Shown piece after piece: positions 42,653-50,725 of a DNA stretch of 64,000 nt. Below the pieces are notes generated by a model. It was not told the origin of the DNA, did no database searches, and saw nothing but the letters and a program-made list of their open reading frames with translations. Location of the stretch: assembly GCA_963736505.1 (NCBI GenBank), contig CAVTOZ010000001.1, forward strand, positions 1,512,399 through 1,576,398, read 5' to 3'. Position 1 is the first letter of the stretch; every line of letters begins with the position of its first letter. This stretch comes from Solirubrobacter sp963736505. Its GTDB lineage: Bacteria > Actinomycetota > Thermoleophilia > Solirubrobacterales > Solirubrobacteraceae. The position numbers and the translations under genes were made by a program.

Positions 42653-44160
42653 GGCGTGGCGTTGGCGGAGAAGACGTCGGTCGGGTTGACGCCGGTGTCG
42701 GCGTTGTGCGTCTGGACGAAGAAGGCCTTGAACGTGCTCCCCGCGTGGTCGAGGCCCTCGTAGTCGCCGACGAAGAACCCGCGCGCGATCGGCGCCTTCT
42801 TCATGTCGAACGACGCCGGCGTGAGGCGCTGCGACGGCGCCCACGTCGCGCCGCCGTTCGTCGACGTCCGGATCCAGTAGTCGGTCAAGGCGGTCGCGGT
42901 GCTCGGCGTGTCGTTGCGGAAGTCATAGAAGGTGACGCCGACGGCGCCGGAGGCGTTGACGTCGACCGACCCGGTGAAGGCGGCCACGCCGGCCGGCGAG
43001 TCGCTGACGGCCTGAGGCGCGCTCCACGTGCGGCCGCCGTCCGCCGACTTCGACTCGCGGATCGTGGCAGTGCCCGAGCTCGCGTCCTGCCAGACGACGT
43101 AGATCGCGCCGGTGCTGTGGTCGATCGCGATGTCCGGCGCGATGTCGCCGGTGCGCAGCGGCAGGTTGTCGCCCGGCGTCAGGACCGTGGCGTCGACGAG
43201 CTTGCTGACCACCACGGGCTTCGACCACGAGGCGCCGTGATCGCTGGAGCGCATCACCGAGACGCTGAAGCCGCGGCTGCCATGGGCGTTCTTGAAGTTG
43301 TTGATCTGAAGGAAGACGTCGACGAGCGTCCCGTCCGGCGCGATCGCGATCTGGTTGGCGATCGTCTGGTTGACCTCGCCCGGGTCGTAGATCATGCGCG
43401 CCGGCGACCAGGACTCGCCGTTGTTGGAGCTCGACGCGAACCACGTCGGACCGCGGTAGCCGATCGCGTTCTCGGTCGCTTCCAGGTTCGCGTGCGCGTT
43501 GGGCGCCACGAGGCGGTCCCAGATGGCGTAGACGTAGCCGCCGGCCGGGTCGGCCGTGAGTGACTCCTTGTCGTCGAGCACGTTGCCGCCGTGGTCCTCC
43601 TTGATCACCGTCGGCTGCGACCAGGTGGCACCGAAGTCATCGGAGTGCGACACGAGGATGCCGGCGTTGAGGCCGAGGCCGACGGAGGGCTGGCTGACGG
43701 TCAGCGCGATCTGGTGCAGGCGGCTCCCGGAGCCCCAAGAGACCCACGGATCGCTGCCGCGGTCGAATTCGCGACCCGGGTCCTGCGCGTCGGGGTCGCC
43801 ATAGTGGGCGAACAACGGGCAGCGGCTGAAGTCGGCGAACGTGTCGCCGCCCCACGCGCTCCCGCCATTCAGGGAGGCGCTCGCGACGAGACCGTGCGAG
43901 CCGCCGTCGCTCCAGCGGTCCTGCTGCCAGCTGCCGGCGATGTGCGACGGGTTCGCCGGATCCACGGCGACCCAGGGCTCGACCTCGCCGTTCTCGGAGA
44001 CGGCGCCGGTGGGATCGTGCCCGGGGCCGGCGCAGCCGATGGGGAACGGCGACGCCCCGGTCACCTGCACGGGCGGCGTCACCGCGCCGAGTGCAGGCGC
44101 GGCGGCGAGTAGCCCGGCGCCGCACGCCATTGCGAGGGACCAACCGCGGACGCGATGCAT
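42649..44160 (-). CDS. Secreted sialidase-like beta-propeller protein, paralog
   Basis: A 503-residue secreted paralog of the next gene: signal peptide MHRVRGWSLAMACGAGLLAAAPALG, then PWVAVDPANPSHIAGSWQQDRWSDGG and several Asp boxes (HSDDFGATWSQP, SSNNGESWSPA, SSDHGASWSKP, SADGGRTWSAP, STNGGATWAPS). GAGGAGG lies 10 bases before the ATG. The ATGA coupling and similar design suggest a duplicated pair acting outside the cell on the same polymer. Substrate unknown. Confidence 0.82.
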   Translation of the reverse strand: MHRVRGWSLAMACGAGLLAAAPALGAVTPPVQVTGASPFPIGCAGPGHDPTGAVSENGEVEPWVAVDPANPSHIAGSWQQDRWSDGGSHGLVASASLNGGSAWGGDTFADFSRCPLFAHYGDPDAQDPGREFDRGSDPWVSWGSGSRLHQIALTVSQPSVGLGLNAGILVSHSDDFGATWSQPTVIKEDHGGNVLDDKESLTADPAGGYVYAIWDRLVAPNAHANLEATENAIGYRGPTWFASSSNNGESWSPARMIYDPGEVNQTIANQIAIAPDGTLVDVFLQINNFKNAHGSRGFSVSVMRSSDHGASWSKPVVVSKLVDATVLTPGDNLPLRTGDIAPDIAIDHSTGAIYVVWQDASSGTATIRESKSADGGRTWSAPQAVSDSPAGVAAFTGSVDVNASGAVGVTFYDFRNDTPSTATALTDYWIRTSTNGGATWAPSQRLTPASFDMKKAPIARGFFVGDYEGLDHAGSTFKAFFVQTHNADTGVNPTDVFSANATP

Positions 44161-44254
44161 AACGAACCCTCCTCGACTCGAGGCCTGTCGGGAAGACAAC
44201 GCGGCAGTGGTTCGGCGGTCGGATGCAAGTCGGCGAAGATGGCGCGGCGGCGCT

Positions 44255-44595
44255 TCAGTCGCCGCCGTTGCCGTGCATCGACTTGCCGTCCTGGCCAGGA
44301 ACCGGATTGCCCTGATCGACCTTGCCCGCTTGGCCGGGAGGAGCCGCGGTGCCGCCGTGTCTGCGGACCCGGTGTTCTTGGCCTGCCCTGGCGCGGTCGC
44401 GTTCCCGGACCCGGTCTTCTTGGCCTGCCCGGGCGCCGTCGCGTTCGCCGCGCCCGTCTCGCGGACCCGCTCCGTGTCTGATCCGGTCCGCGCGGGCGTG
44501 CTGTGGGCAGTGGCGGGGGTAGAGGCGGTAGCGAGGCGGCGCCGCGCGGCGATCCCGTCGTCAGTAGCGGTTGACGCCCGAGAGTCCGCCACGAG
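44255..44595 (-). pseudogene. Small Pro-Gly-Gln-Ala-Lys repeat protein, frameshifted
   Basis: In one minus-strand frame GNATAPGQAKK and GNATAPGQAKN are repeated (an about 39-bp direct DNA repeat at 44359-44440), and in the next frame it goes on as TAAPPGQAGKVDQGNPVPGQ and ends in HGNGGD before a TGA. Such PGQAK-rich tails occur in secreted actinobacterial proteins. The two frames join only after a 1-base change. The start is not clear. It precedes the sialidase-like gene on the same strand and has no clear function. Confidence 0.35.
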
Positions 44596-44802
44596 CCCCG
44601 TTTGCAGGCGATTGTGGTGACCGACGAGTCTCCCCAGCGGCGTTTGGGTAGCAGAAGGCCCAACCCAACGGGCAGCGCCAGCCCCCCGTAGAGAGCAGGC
44701 CCCTACCGCCTGACCAGGTACACGCCAGGTGACTCCAGCTCTCAGCGGACGCGCTGCCTTCGGCCCTTGCGGCCGGTTCATCCCAGCAACCCAGGAGGAG
44801 CC

Positions 44803-45354
44803 GTGATCTGGCTACTGGTGGTCGTCGTCGTTGCGCTGCTCTGCGTGGTGGCGCTCCTCGTCATGCGACAACGACGCACGGCGCAGCTGCGCGAGGGCTT
44901 CGGTCCCGAGTACGACCGCGTCCTGCGCGAGCGCGGCGATCAGCGCGCAGCGGAGGACGAGCTCCGCGAGCGGCGCGATCGACGCCGCAGCTATGACATC
45001 CGCCCGCTCGACCCGGCCGCGCGCGAGCGCTACGCCGAGCGCTGGCGGGCCACGCAAGCGCGCTTCGTCGACCAGCCCGCGTCCGCGCTGAACGAGGCGG
45101 ATGCCCTCTTGCGCAGGGTCATGCGCGACCGCGGCTACCCCACCGAGGACTTCGAGCAGCAGGCCGCCGACGTCTCGGTCGACCACCCCGGAGTGGTCGA
45201 GCACTACCGCCAGGCGCACGCGATCCAGCGCGACGACAGCACGAGCACCGAGGACCTGCGCCAAGCGCTTGTCCACTACCGCGCGCTCTTCTCAGAGCTG
45301 CTCGGAGACGAACAACCGACGACACGACCCGACCGGGTCGAGGAGGTCAAGTGA
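44803..45354 (+). CDS. Membrane-anchored hypothetical protein (first of a paralogous pair)
   Basis: A 183-residue protein with one N-terminal TM helix (IWLLVVVVVALLCVVALLVM) and a cytoplasmic charged coiled-coil-like region. The C-terminal domain shares RW..TQ..FVDQP..ALNEAD and STEDLRQALVHYRALFSELL with the next gene. GTG has GGAGGAG directly upstream. I do not recognise a named family, but both proteins are of the same design and look conserved in actinobacteria. TGATG overlap couples the two genes. Confidence 0.7.
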   Translation: MIWLLVVVVVALLCVVALLVMRQRRTAQLREGFGPEYDRVLRERGDQRAAEDELRERRDRRRSYDIRPLDPAARERYAERWRATQARFVDQPASALNEADALLRRVMRDRGYPTEDFEQQAADVSVDHPGVVEHYRQAHAIQRDDSTSTEDLRQALVHYRALFSELLGDEQPTTRPDRVEEVK

Positions 45355-45836
45355 TGCAGACCCCGCAGAGCACACGCGAGATCGCCGGCGACACCGGGCG
45401 CGACCAAGCCGTCACGCCCACGGAGACCGACCGCGAACCGAACCCGCCCGACGCCCGGTTCGCACGCGAACCGGACACCGAGCGCGCCGACGACCAGAGT
45501 GTGCGCGACTCCGCGACAACGACCCAGGAGCCCGGGCGCGCCTCGACCGATCAGGTCGCATCGGACGCTCCCGAACTCCTACCGCAAGAGGCGAACACGG
45601 AGTTCCGCAGTCGATGGGAGACGATCCAGACCGGATTCGTCGACGAGCCGCGGCAAACCGTCGAGCAGGCCGACGAGCTCGTCGCCAATGTGATGCAGCG
45701 CCTCGCGGAGGGCTTCGCCGCCGAGCGCGAGCGACTCGAGCAGCAGTGGGGACGCGGCGAGGACGTCTCCACCGAGGACCTGCGAATCGCGCTCCAGCGC
45801 TACCGCAGCTTCTTCGAGCGCCTGCTCGCCGCGTAG
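45354..45836 (+). CDS. Hypothetical soluble protein (second of the paralogous pair)
   Basis: A 160-residue protein: an acidic Pro/Thr/Asp-rich N-terminal half of low complexity (about residues 1-80) and a C-terminal helical domain with SRWETIQTGFVDEPRQTVEQADELVANVMQ and EDVSTEDLRIALQRYRSFFERLL. The same core occurs in the membrane-anchored gene before it. No TM segment. GGAGG before the ATG at 45354 supports this start over the GTG one codon upstream. The pair may form a membrane-cytoplasm complex; function unknown. Confidence 0.7.
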   Translation: MQTPQSTREIAGDTGRDQAVTPTETDREPNPPDARFAREPDTERADDQSVRDSATTTQEPGRASTDQVASDAPELLPQEANTEFRSRWETIQTGFVDEPRQTVEQADELVANVMQRLAEGFAAERERLEQQWGRGEDVSTEDLRIALQRYRSFFERLLAA

Positions 45837-46360
45837 CAACAGGACCGAAGCCCGGGTCGTTGGAGACGACGGCCCGGGCACGCGCGGGGTTCGGACGGCT
45901 CCTGCCGCCGTGAAGCAACACGACGCGATTTGGGTAACGCGCCGCCCTCCATTGCCCGAATCGAGACGGAACTCGCGGGAATTGCGGGAATCCGGGCTCA
46001 AGCGTGGTCTGGCCCGAGATCGCATATTTCCAGGGATTCCGCGGCTAGCCGACGTCCAAGTCTGCGTTCCTGAAAAACGAGGTCGGATGAGTTCGAGTAG
46101 CGCTGACGGCCGAGCCCGACGACGATGCATCGTGCCGCTCGGATTGCTTGCGGGACCTCGGCTGAAACGCATCCTGGGGCGAGACGGGCCGAGGCCCGTC
46201 GACGCCGCGATTCGGCCGGGTGCCGGCGGCGGCCGGAGCGTACGTTGCGCTGCATCAGCGCTGCAACGACGCCCCAGAGCGGCGGTGCGAGGCGGGGCGA
46301 TGCGGACGGCGACACGATCACCAAAGCCCCTGCTCAGAGGAAGTCTTGGCTTGAAGAGGA
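45837..46360. other. Intergenic region before the 46.4-kb att site
   Basis: No gene is supported in this 524-bp stretch. It holds at 46246-46268 two closely spaced CGCTGCA words (CTGCGCTGCATCAGCGCTG-like), matching the arms at 25715 and 57881. The rest is featureless. Confidence 0.6.
46246..46268. repeat. Arm-type-like CGCTGCA repeats inside the right end of the first island
   Basis: Two copies of CGCTGCA, one followed by ACG, lie in direct orientation. The same word pair, in the same orientation, is found 52 bp inside the 25621 att copy and the 57788 copy. Here it is 93 bp left of the 46361 copy, that is, inside the other end of the first interval. This fits paired arm sites for a tyrosine integrase. 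Confidence 0.5.
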
Positions 46361-46403
<43 letters not shown>

Positions 46404-46471
46404 CCTCTCGGTGATTCGAGGCGTGGAGCGCGGTTTCGGCGTGTCTGCGACCACGATGCGACCACGCGCTT

Positions 46472-47542
46472 TCAGCCGATGACCCCGCGCACCTGGTCGA
46501 AGGACTTCCCGAGCGCGTGCGTGTAGTGGGTCACCATCGTCAGCACGGTGTGGCCGGCGATCGCCGCCAAGTCGGCGTCGTCGACGCCCGCGGCTCGAAG
46601 GTGAGAGACGTAGCTGTGCCGCATCTCGTGCGGCCGAACGTCGAGCCCGGAGCGCTCCTGCGCGGGGTACCAGACGTCGCGGTAGAAGTTCCGCTCGCGC
46701 CACAGCAGGCCGCGCGGCGTCGGGAACAGCAGGTCGGTGTCGATGCGCGCCGGCATCGCGCGCAGCATCGCGAGTAGCCCGGCCGGGCAAGGAACCATGC
46801 GGCCGGGCGAGGCCTCGCCGTGGTCGGTCTTCGTGCCTTCGAGGATCTCGCCCTCGTGCACCGTCCTCACCACGTGCAGGACGCCATCGTGCAGGTCTGA
46901 CCGCCGCAGCGGCAAGACCTCGCCGAGTCGGAGCCCAGTGTCGGCGAAGGTGCGAACCATCGGTTCGAAGCGCGCCGCGGCGGCCGCGAAGCCGTGCATC
47001 TGCTCGAACGAGAACACGCGTGTCGGCCGCGGACCCTTGGTCAGGCGCGGATCGTTGCCGCGCACGCGCACGCCGCGAAACGGGTTGACGTCCACGACCT
47101 CGTCCGTGATCGCATCCTCGGCCATCAAGCCGAGCGCGCGCACGATGTGCATCGCCCCTCGCGCCGAGCGCCGCTGCTCGCGGAGGAGCGCATCGAGGAC
47201 CACCAGGACGTGGCGGCGCCGCAGCTCGCGCAGGGGCCAGTCGCGAAGCAGCCGGCCCTCGACCTCGATGTCAAGTGCGCGCGACACGCGGTGCTCGTTC
47301 GTCTCCTGCGTGCGCTTGCCGCGCGGATGACGGCGCGGCCACTCCGCGAAGTAGCCGCCGACCGTTTCGTCGCTGGGTGCCAGGCCGTACGCGACGTCGA
47401 TTGCCTCCTGCGCCTCGCGCTTGGTCTTGAAGGTCCCCGCGCTGCGGCGCCGACCGCGAGCGTCGGTGTAGCGGGCGTACCAGACGACCTTGCCCGAGGG
47501 ATTGACCCGCTTGACCGGCCGCTCGTGCCGCTGCTTGCTCAC
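46472..47542 (-). CDS. Site-specific tyrosine recombinase (integrase) of an AICE-like element
   Basis: A 356-residue integrase. N-terminal arm-binding domain begins WYARYTDARGRRRSAGTFKTK, core-binding domain follows, then the catalytic domain with Arg in FADTGLRLGEVLPLRRSDL, His-x-x-Arg in RPHEMRHSYVSHLRAAG, His in IAGHTVLTMVTHYTHALG and the nucleophile Tyr in HYTHAL. GTG start overlaps the xis stop (GTGA) with GGGAG upstream. The gene ends 69 bp from the att copy at 46361. It is intact, so the element may still integrate even though other genes are broken. Confidence 0.93.
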   Translation of the reverse strand: MSKQRHERPVKRVNPSGKVVWYARYTDARGRRRSAGTFKTKREAQEAIDVAYGLAPSDETVGGYFAEWPRRHPRGKRTQETNEHRVSRALDIEVEGRLLRDWPLRELRRRHVLVVLDALLREQRRSARGAMHIVRALGLMAEDAITDEVVDVNPFRGVRVRGNDPRLTKGPRPTRVFSFEQMHGFAAAAARFEPMVRTFADTGLRLGEVLPLRRSDLHDGVLHVVRTVHEGEILEGTKTDHGEASPGRMVPCPAGLLAMLRAMPARIDTDLLFPTPRGLLWRERNFYRDVWYPAQERSGLDVRPHEMRHSYVSHLRAAGVDDADLAAIAGHTVLTMVTHYTHALGKSFDQVRGVIG

Positions 47543-47786
47543 GCCGCTCTCCCCTCGCGTCGGCGCCCCGCCAGCCACGCGTCGACGTCGTCAGGATCGA
47601 TCCGTCGAGCACCGCCACCTTGTAGGACGGCAGCTCGCCGGTGCGCAGCAGCTCGCGTACCGTGCGCTCCGACAACGACAGGTACTCCGCCAGCCCGCGC
47701 GGCGTGAGCAATGCACGCCGCCCCGCTGCCCCAATCGCGGTCGGCCGTTCGTCGGCGCCAGCCGCCGGCACTGAATGCACTCCCAT
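47539..47786 (-). pseudogene. xis: Excisionase (MerR-type HTH), frameshifted
   Basis: The frame starting at ATG 47786 gives LLTPRGLAEYLSLSERTVRELLRTGELPSYKV, a typical AICE excisionase HTH. After that the frame is wrong (AVLDGSILTTST). A different frame gives GGARRIDPDDVDAWLAGRRR and ends in a TGA that overlaps the integrase GTG. One G lost from the run at about 47617 (GTGGCGGTGC instead of GTGGGCGGTGC) restores the family sequence. So either the gene is dead or there is a sequencing error. Confidence 0.8.
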
Positions 47787-49213
47787 CACGACGCCTCCCC
47801 GTGCTTGTGGTTCGCCCTACTCGCCTCGTCCATCGCCGCCTCCCGCGCCAGACGCCGGCGCTCACGCGCTCTCGCGTGGCTCGACGCCGCTAGGAGCGCG
47901 TCTCCGGCCTTTGGATAGTCGCGTCCGGCGTACCGCCAGGCGCTGACGTGAATCAAGTTGTGGTCACTTTTCGCGACGGCCTCGGCGCCGCCCGCGGCGT
48001 GGATCGCACGGGCTTCGCGCAGGGCCTTGAACGTCGTCGAGAAGCGGCGGCTCTTGGTGAAGCAGTGCCCGCCGAAGCCGAACTGGTGCGCCCAGCGGTG
48101 CAGGCGCTTCTCGTCGACGTTCTCGCGCTTGCCCGCCTGCCACGCGCCCGCGATCAGGAGACGCGCGTGCTCGCGGCAACGCAGGTCACGCAGCTCGCGC
48201 TCCTTCTCGATCCGATAGCGGACGCCGCCCGCGTCCTGCGTCTACTTGGTCGCGTACTTGGCGATGTAGCCCGCCACCCGCGCGGCCTCGCGTGCGTCTC
48301 CGGCGAGCTCGAGCGCGCGCACCTCGAACTGATTGCCCCAGCCATACGGATCGGCGTGTTCGTCCTCGGCGGGCACCGTCGACTTCGGCAGCGCGGCCGT
48401 GATCGCGTCGGCGAGCAGCTGCGCGTCGAACGGAGCCGGCGGCGGAGCGAGCTCGTCGCCGACGCCGTCGAGGCGCCAGAGGAGGTGGAAGTGCACGACG
48501 CCCCGGCGCTGGAACTCGGCGACCTTGACGTACGAGAGGCGCACAAGCGCGCGGGCGGCCTTCTGCGTAAGGCCGACCTGGCGAGCGATCTCACGCTCCA
48601 CGTACGTCCGCGTGCGTCGGAACAAGCGGCCCACGTTGTGGTTCCACAGCGCGGTGCGCTCGTAGTCGAAGCAGTCACGGCAGATCGCCTCGCCGAGACA
48701 AGGATCGTCGTCGCCGTGACGCTGTCCGCAGGCCACCGAGCGGCCGTGCGGGCACGTCTCACCGCGGCTGCGCGGACGGCACGGCAGCCGCTTGCCACCA
48801 ACCTCGCGGATCGTGTGCACAGGGCCGTAGCTCGGCGCCGTGAAGGTGGCCAAGACGAGCGAGTGCTCGGCGACCGTCTCGGGCACGCCCTTGCCGCCCC
48901 GCAGCCCGGAGATGACGAGCTGCCAGGCGTCGCCGCGATAGACGTCCGAGCACGGCCCGCAGACGCTCGCGCGCCGGTTCCCGCACGGCTTCAGGATCAC
49001 GCCGTCGGGCTCGCCCTCGGTCGTGAACTGGCGCGCCAACTCGCCTGTCGCCGGGTCCATGTCGCCCGACATGCCTGAAAGGCGCACCGGATGCTCACAC
49101 CCGCGCGCGCGCTCAGCCCAGCGCTCGTAGCGGCCGCCCGTCTCGGGATCGTTGAGCCGCACGACAACATCGCGCGTCGCGCGCAACGTCTGGCTGTCGC
49201 TCAGCGCCGCCAC
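47786..49213 (-). pseudogene. RepSA-type replication initiator with in-frame amber codon
   Basis: One continuous frame of 475 codons matches AICE replication initiators: ILKPCGNRRASVCGPCSDVY (Cys motif), VLATFTAPSYGPVH, CGQRHGDDDPCLGEAICRDCFDY, ALWNHNVGRLFRRT, RRGVVHFHLLWRLDG and AGYIAKYATK. TAG then follows at 48242-48244, after which the same frame continues with DAGGVRYRIEKERELRDLRCREHARLLIAGAWQAG and RAIHAAGG to a normal TGA at 47786. Intact relatives usually have Ser there (TKS-T/E), and TCG to TAG is a single change. The first 323 residues alone lack the C-terminal part. Confidence 0.85.
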
Positions 49214-49231
49214 CGACCCACCTTGCGTCGG

Positions 49232-49471
49232 TCAGGCCTCGATGACGCCGAACATGCACCAGCACGGCTGCAGCGTCTCGGTCCACTCCTCGCCGCCGCA
49301 TTCCGGGCAGACCATCCAGCACGACTCCGCGTGCCAGGCGACGCACCCCAGGGCGACGCAGCCCCGCTCGCCGCAGTGCAGGCAGATGCCCGCGAAGTTC
49401 AGCCGTGGAGGCTTGACACAATCACCCGCCACCAGGGCGGGCGACTCGGGGACCGACAGCACAGCTCCCAT
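49232..49471 (-). CDS. Small Cys-rich zinc-ribbon protein of the element
   Basis: A 79-residue protein with paired Cys motifs: CLHCGERGC, CVAWHAESC and CPECGG, spaced as in a zinc ribbon. It stands between repSA and the divergent promoter, as small zinc-binding proteins do in many AICE modules. It may help replication or transfer. Start ATG at the end of the shared promoter region. Function unknown. Confidence 0.65.
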   Translation of the reverse strand: MGAVLSVPESPALVAGDCVKPPRLNFAGICLHCGERGCVALGCVAWHAESCWMVCPECGGEEWTETLQPCWCMFGVIEA

Positions 49472-49595
49472 CCTCTGACCACCTATCTAGCGCATTGGCC
49501 AACTGATCTGTAGTGATCATAGACTGCTCTAGATCAGATTGTCAAGACCTTCCTCTCTAGAAGTTGCGCCACCTCTATAGATAAGCTGTTGCGCC
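49472..49595. promoter_or_regulatory. Divergent regulatory region of the element with palindromes
   Basis: An AT-rich stretch with TCTAGA at 49528 and 49556, TCTATAGA at 49574, TGATCTGTAGTGATCA-like symmetry at 49503-49518 and a direct repeat GTTGCGCCA at 49563 and 49588 (25-bp period) around the last palindrome. The last repeat touches the GntR-HD start codon. KorSA/Pra-type GntR proteins bind such short palindromes in actinobacterial elements. It probably controls both rep-int genes and the GntR-HD gene. Confidence 0.55.
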
Positions 49596-50501
49596 ATGCA
49601 GCCGATCGACGCCGCCGACAAGCGGCCGCCGTTCAAGAAGATCGCCAACTCCATCCGCGCCGCGATCCTCACCGGCGAGTTCGAACCTGGCGCCCAGCTG
49701 CCCCCGGGCCGCGAGCTGGCCGAGTTCTTCGGCGTCGCGCCGATGACCGTCCATCAGGCCATCCGCGTGCTACGCGACGAGGGCTTTGTCACCAGCCGCG
49801 CAGGTAGCGGCGTGTTCGTCAGCAAGCAGCCCGCCGCACCCGAGTCGGAGCTCCGCGAGCACCCGCTCTCCGGCCTCGGCGACTTCCTGCACGAGATGGG
49901 ACAGCTCAAGCGCCTGCCTAGAGCTGGCTGGCAGTTCGCCGGCATCCCGAACCCCGAGTCCGTCGCCGAGCACTCCTTCCGCGTCGCCATCGTCGGAATC
50001 GCCCTGGCCGCCCTCGAAGGCGCCGACGTCGGCCGGACCGCCGCGTTGTGCATCACGCACGACTCACCAGAGACACGGATCGGCGACGTCCCCGCCGTCG
50101 GCCGCGCTTACGTGACCACCGCCTCACCGGAGGCCGTCAGCGTCCACCAGACCTCCGGTATGCCCGACGAGCTCGCCGCCGTGTTCCAGGAGCTCGTGCA
50201 CGCTTACGAGGAGGAGGACTCGGTCGAGGCCCGCCTGGCGCACGACGCGGACAAGCTCGAAACACTCCTCCAGGCCCGCGAATACGAGGCCCACGGCCAC
50301 CACGACACGCTCCAGTGGCAGGACTCCTCCACCGCCGCACTCCGCACCGACGCCGGCAAGCAGCTCGCCGATGCCATCCTCGCGACTACTCCGACGACCT
50401 GGTGGTCGGCGTTCGGCCGGTCCTACACCGAGCTCCGCAAGCAGACTCGCGGAACCCGCGACGCCCGCCCGCGATCGTCAGACACCCCTGGCGTCGCGTA
50501 G
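49596..50501 (+). CDS. GntR-family regulator fused to an HD-domain phosphohydrolase (YfbR-like)
   Basis: A 301-residue fusion. Residues 1-75: GntR HTH (FKKIANSIRAAILTGEFEPG, LPPGRELAEFFGVAPMTVHQAIRVL, EGFVTSRAGSGVFV). Residues about 95-280: HD domain with PESVAEHSFRVAIVGIALA (His), AALCITHDSPETRIGDVP (HD motif), ARLAHDADKLETLLQA (Asp) as in 5'-deoxynucleotidases of the YfbR group, which hydrolyse dNMPs. In the KorSA-like AICE regulators I recall, the C-terminus is not enzymatic. The fusion may link nucleotide pools to element control. It is divergent from the replication genes. Confidence 0.87.
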   Translation: MQPIDAADKRPPFKKIANSIRAAILTGEFEPGAQLPPGRELAEFFGVAPMTVHQAIRVLRDEGFVTSRAGSGVFVSKQPAAPESELREHPLSGLGDFLHEMGQLKRLPRAGWQFAGIPNPESVAEHSFRVAIVGIALAALEGADVGRTAALCITHDSPETRIGDVPAVGRAYVTTASPEAVSVHQTSGMPDELAAVFQELVHAYEEEDSVEARLAHDADKLETLLQAREYEAHGHHDTLQWQDSSTAALRTDAGKQLADAILATTPTTWWSAFGRSYTELRKQTRGTRDARPRSSDTPGVA

Positions 50502-50667
50502 CCGCCAGCGTCGCTGCCCCGGCGGTTCCAACCTCTTACTCCGGCTGGCATGACCCAACAGCCGCCGCTCCCTTCAGGCGATAGCGATAGCGCGGCCGGC
50601 GGTAGCTCGGCCGTGATCGCGGCCGTTCAGATGCATGGAATGTCATGAAGGAGGGCGCGCCGTAGGC

Positions 50668-50721
50668 GGGCCTCCCCGCAGACTGAGGTTGTCTGCTTCT
50701 CAACCTGCGAACGGGAGGCCC
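50668..50721 (+). ncRNA. Structured RNA candidate upstream of the IS110 transposase (bridge-RNA region)
   Basis: GGGCCTCCC (50668) pairs exactly with GGGAGGCCC (50713); inside it GCAGAC (50678) pairs with GTCTGC (50691) and, as an alternative, AGGTTG (50686) pairs with CAACCT (50701). The two inner stems are mutually exclusive. IS110 elements carry a bridge RNA in the non-coding end next to the transposase gene, so this is a candidate for part of it. The extent of the RNA is not determined. Confidence 0.45.
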
Positions 50722-50725
50722 TGGC

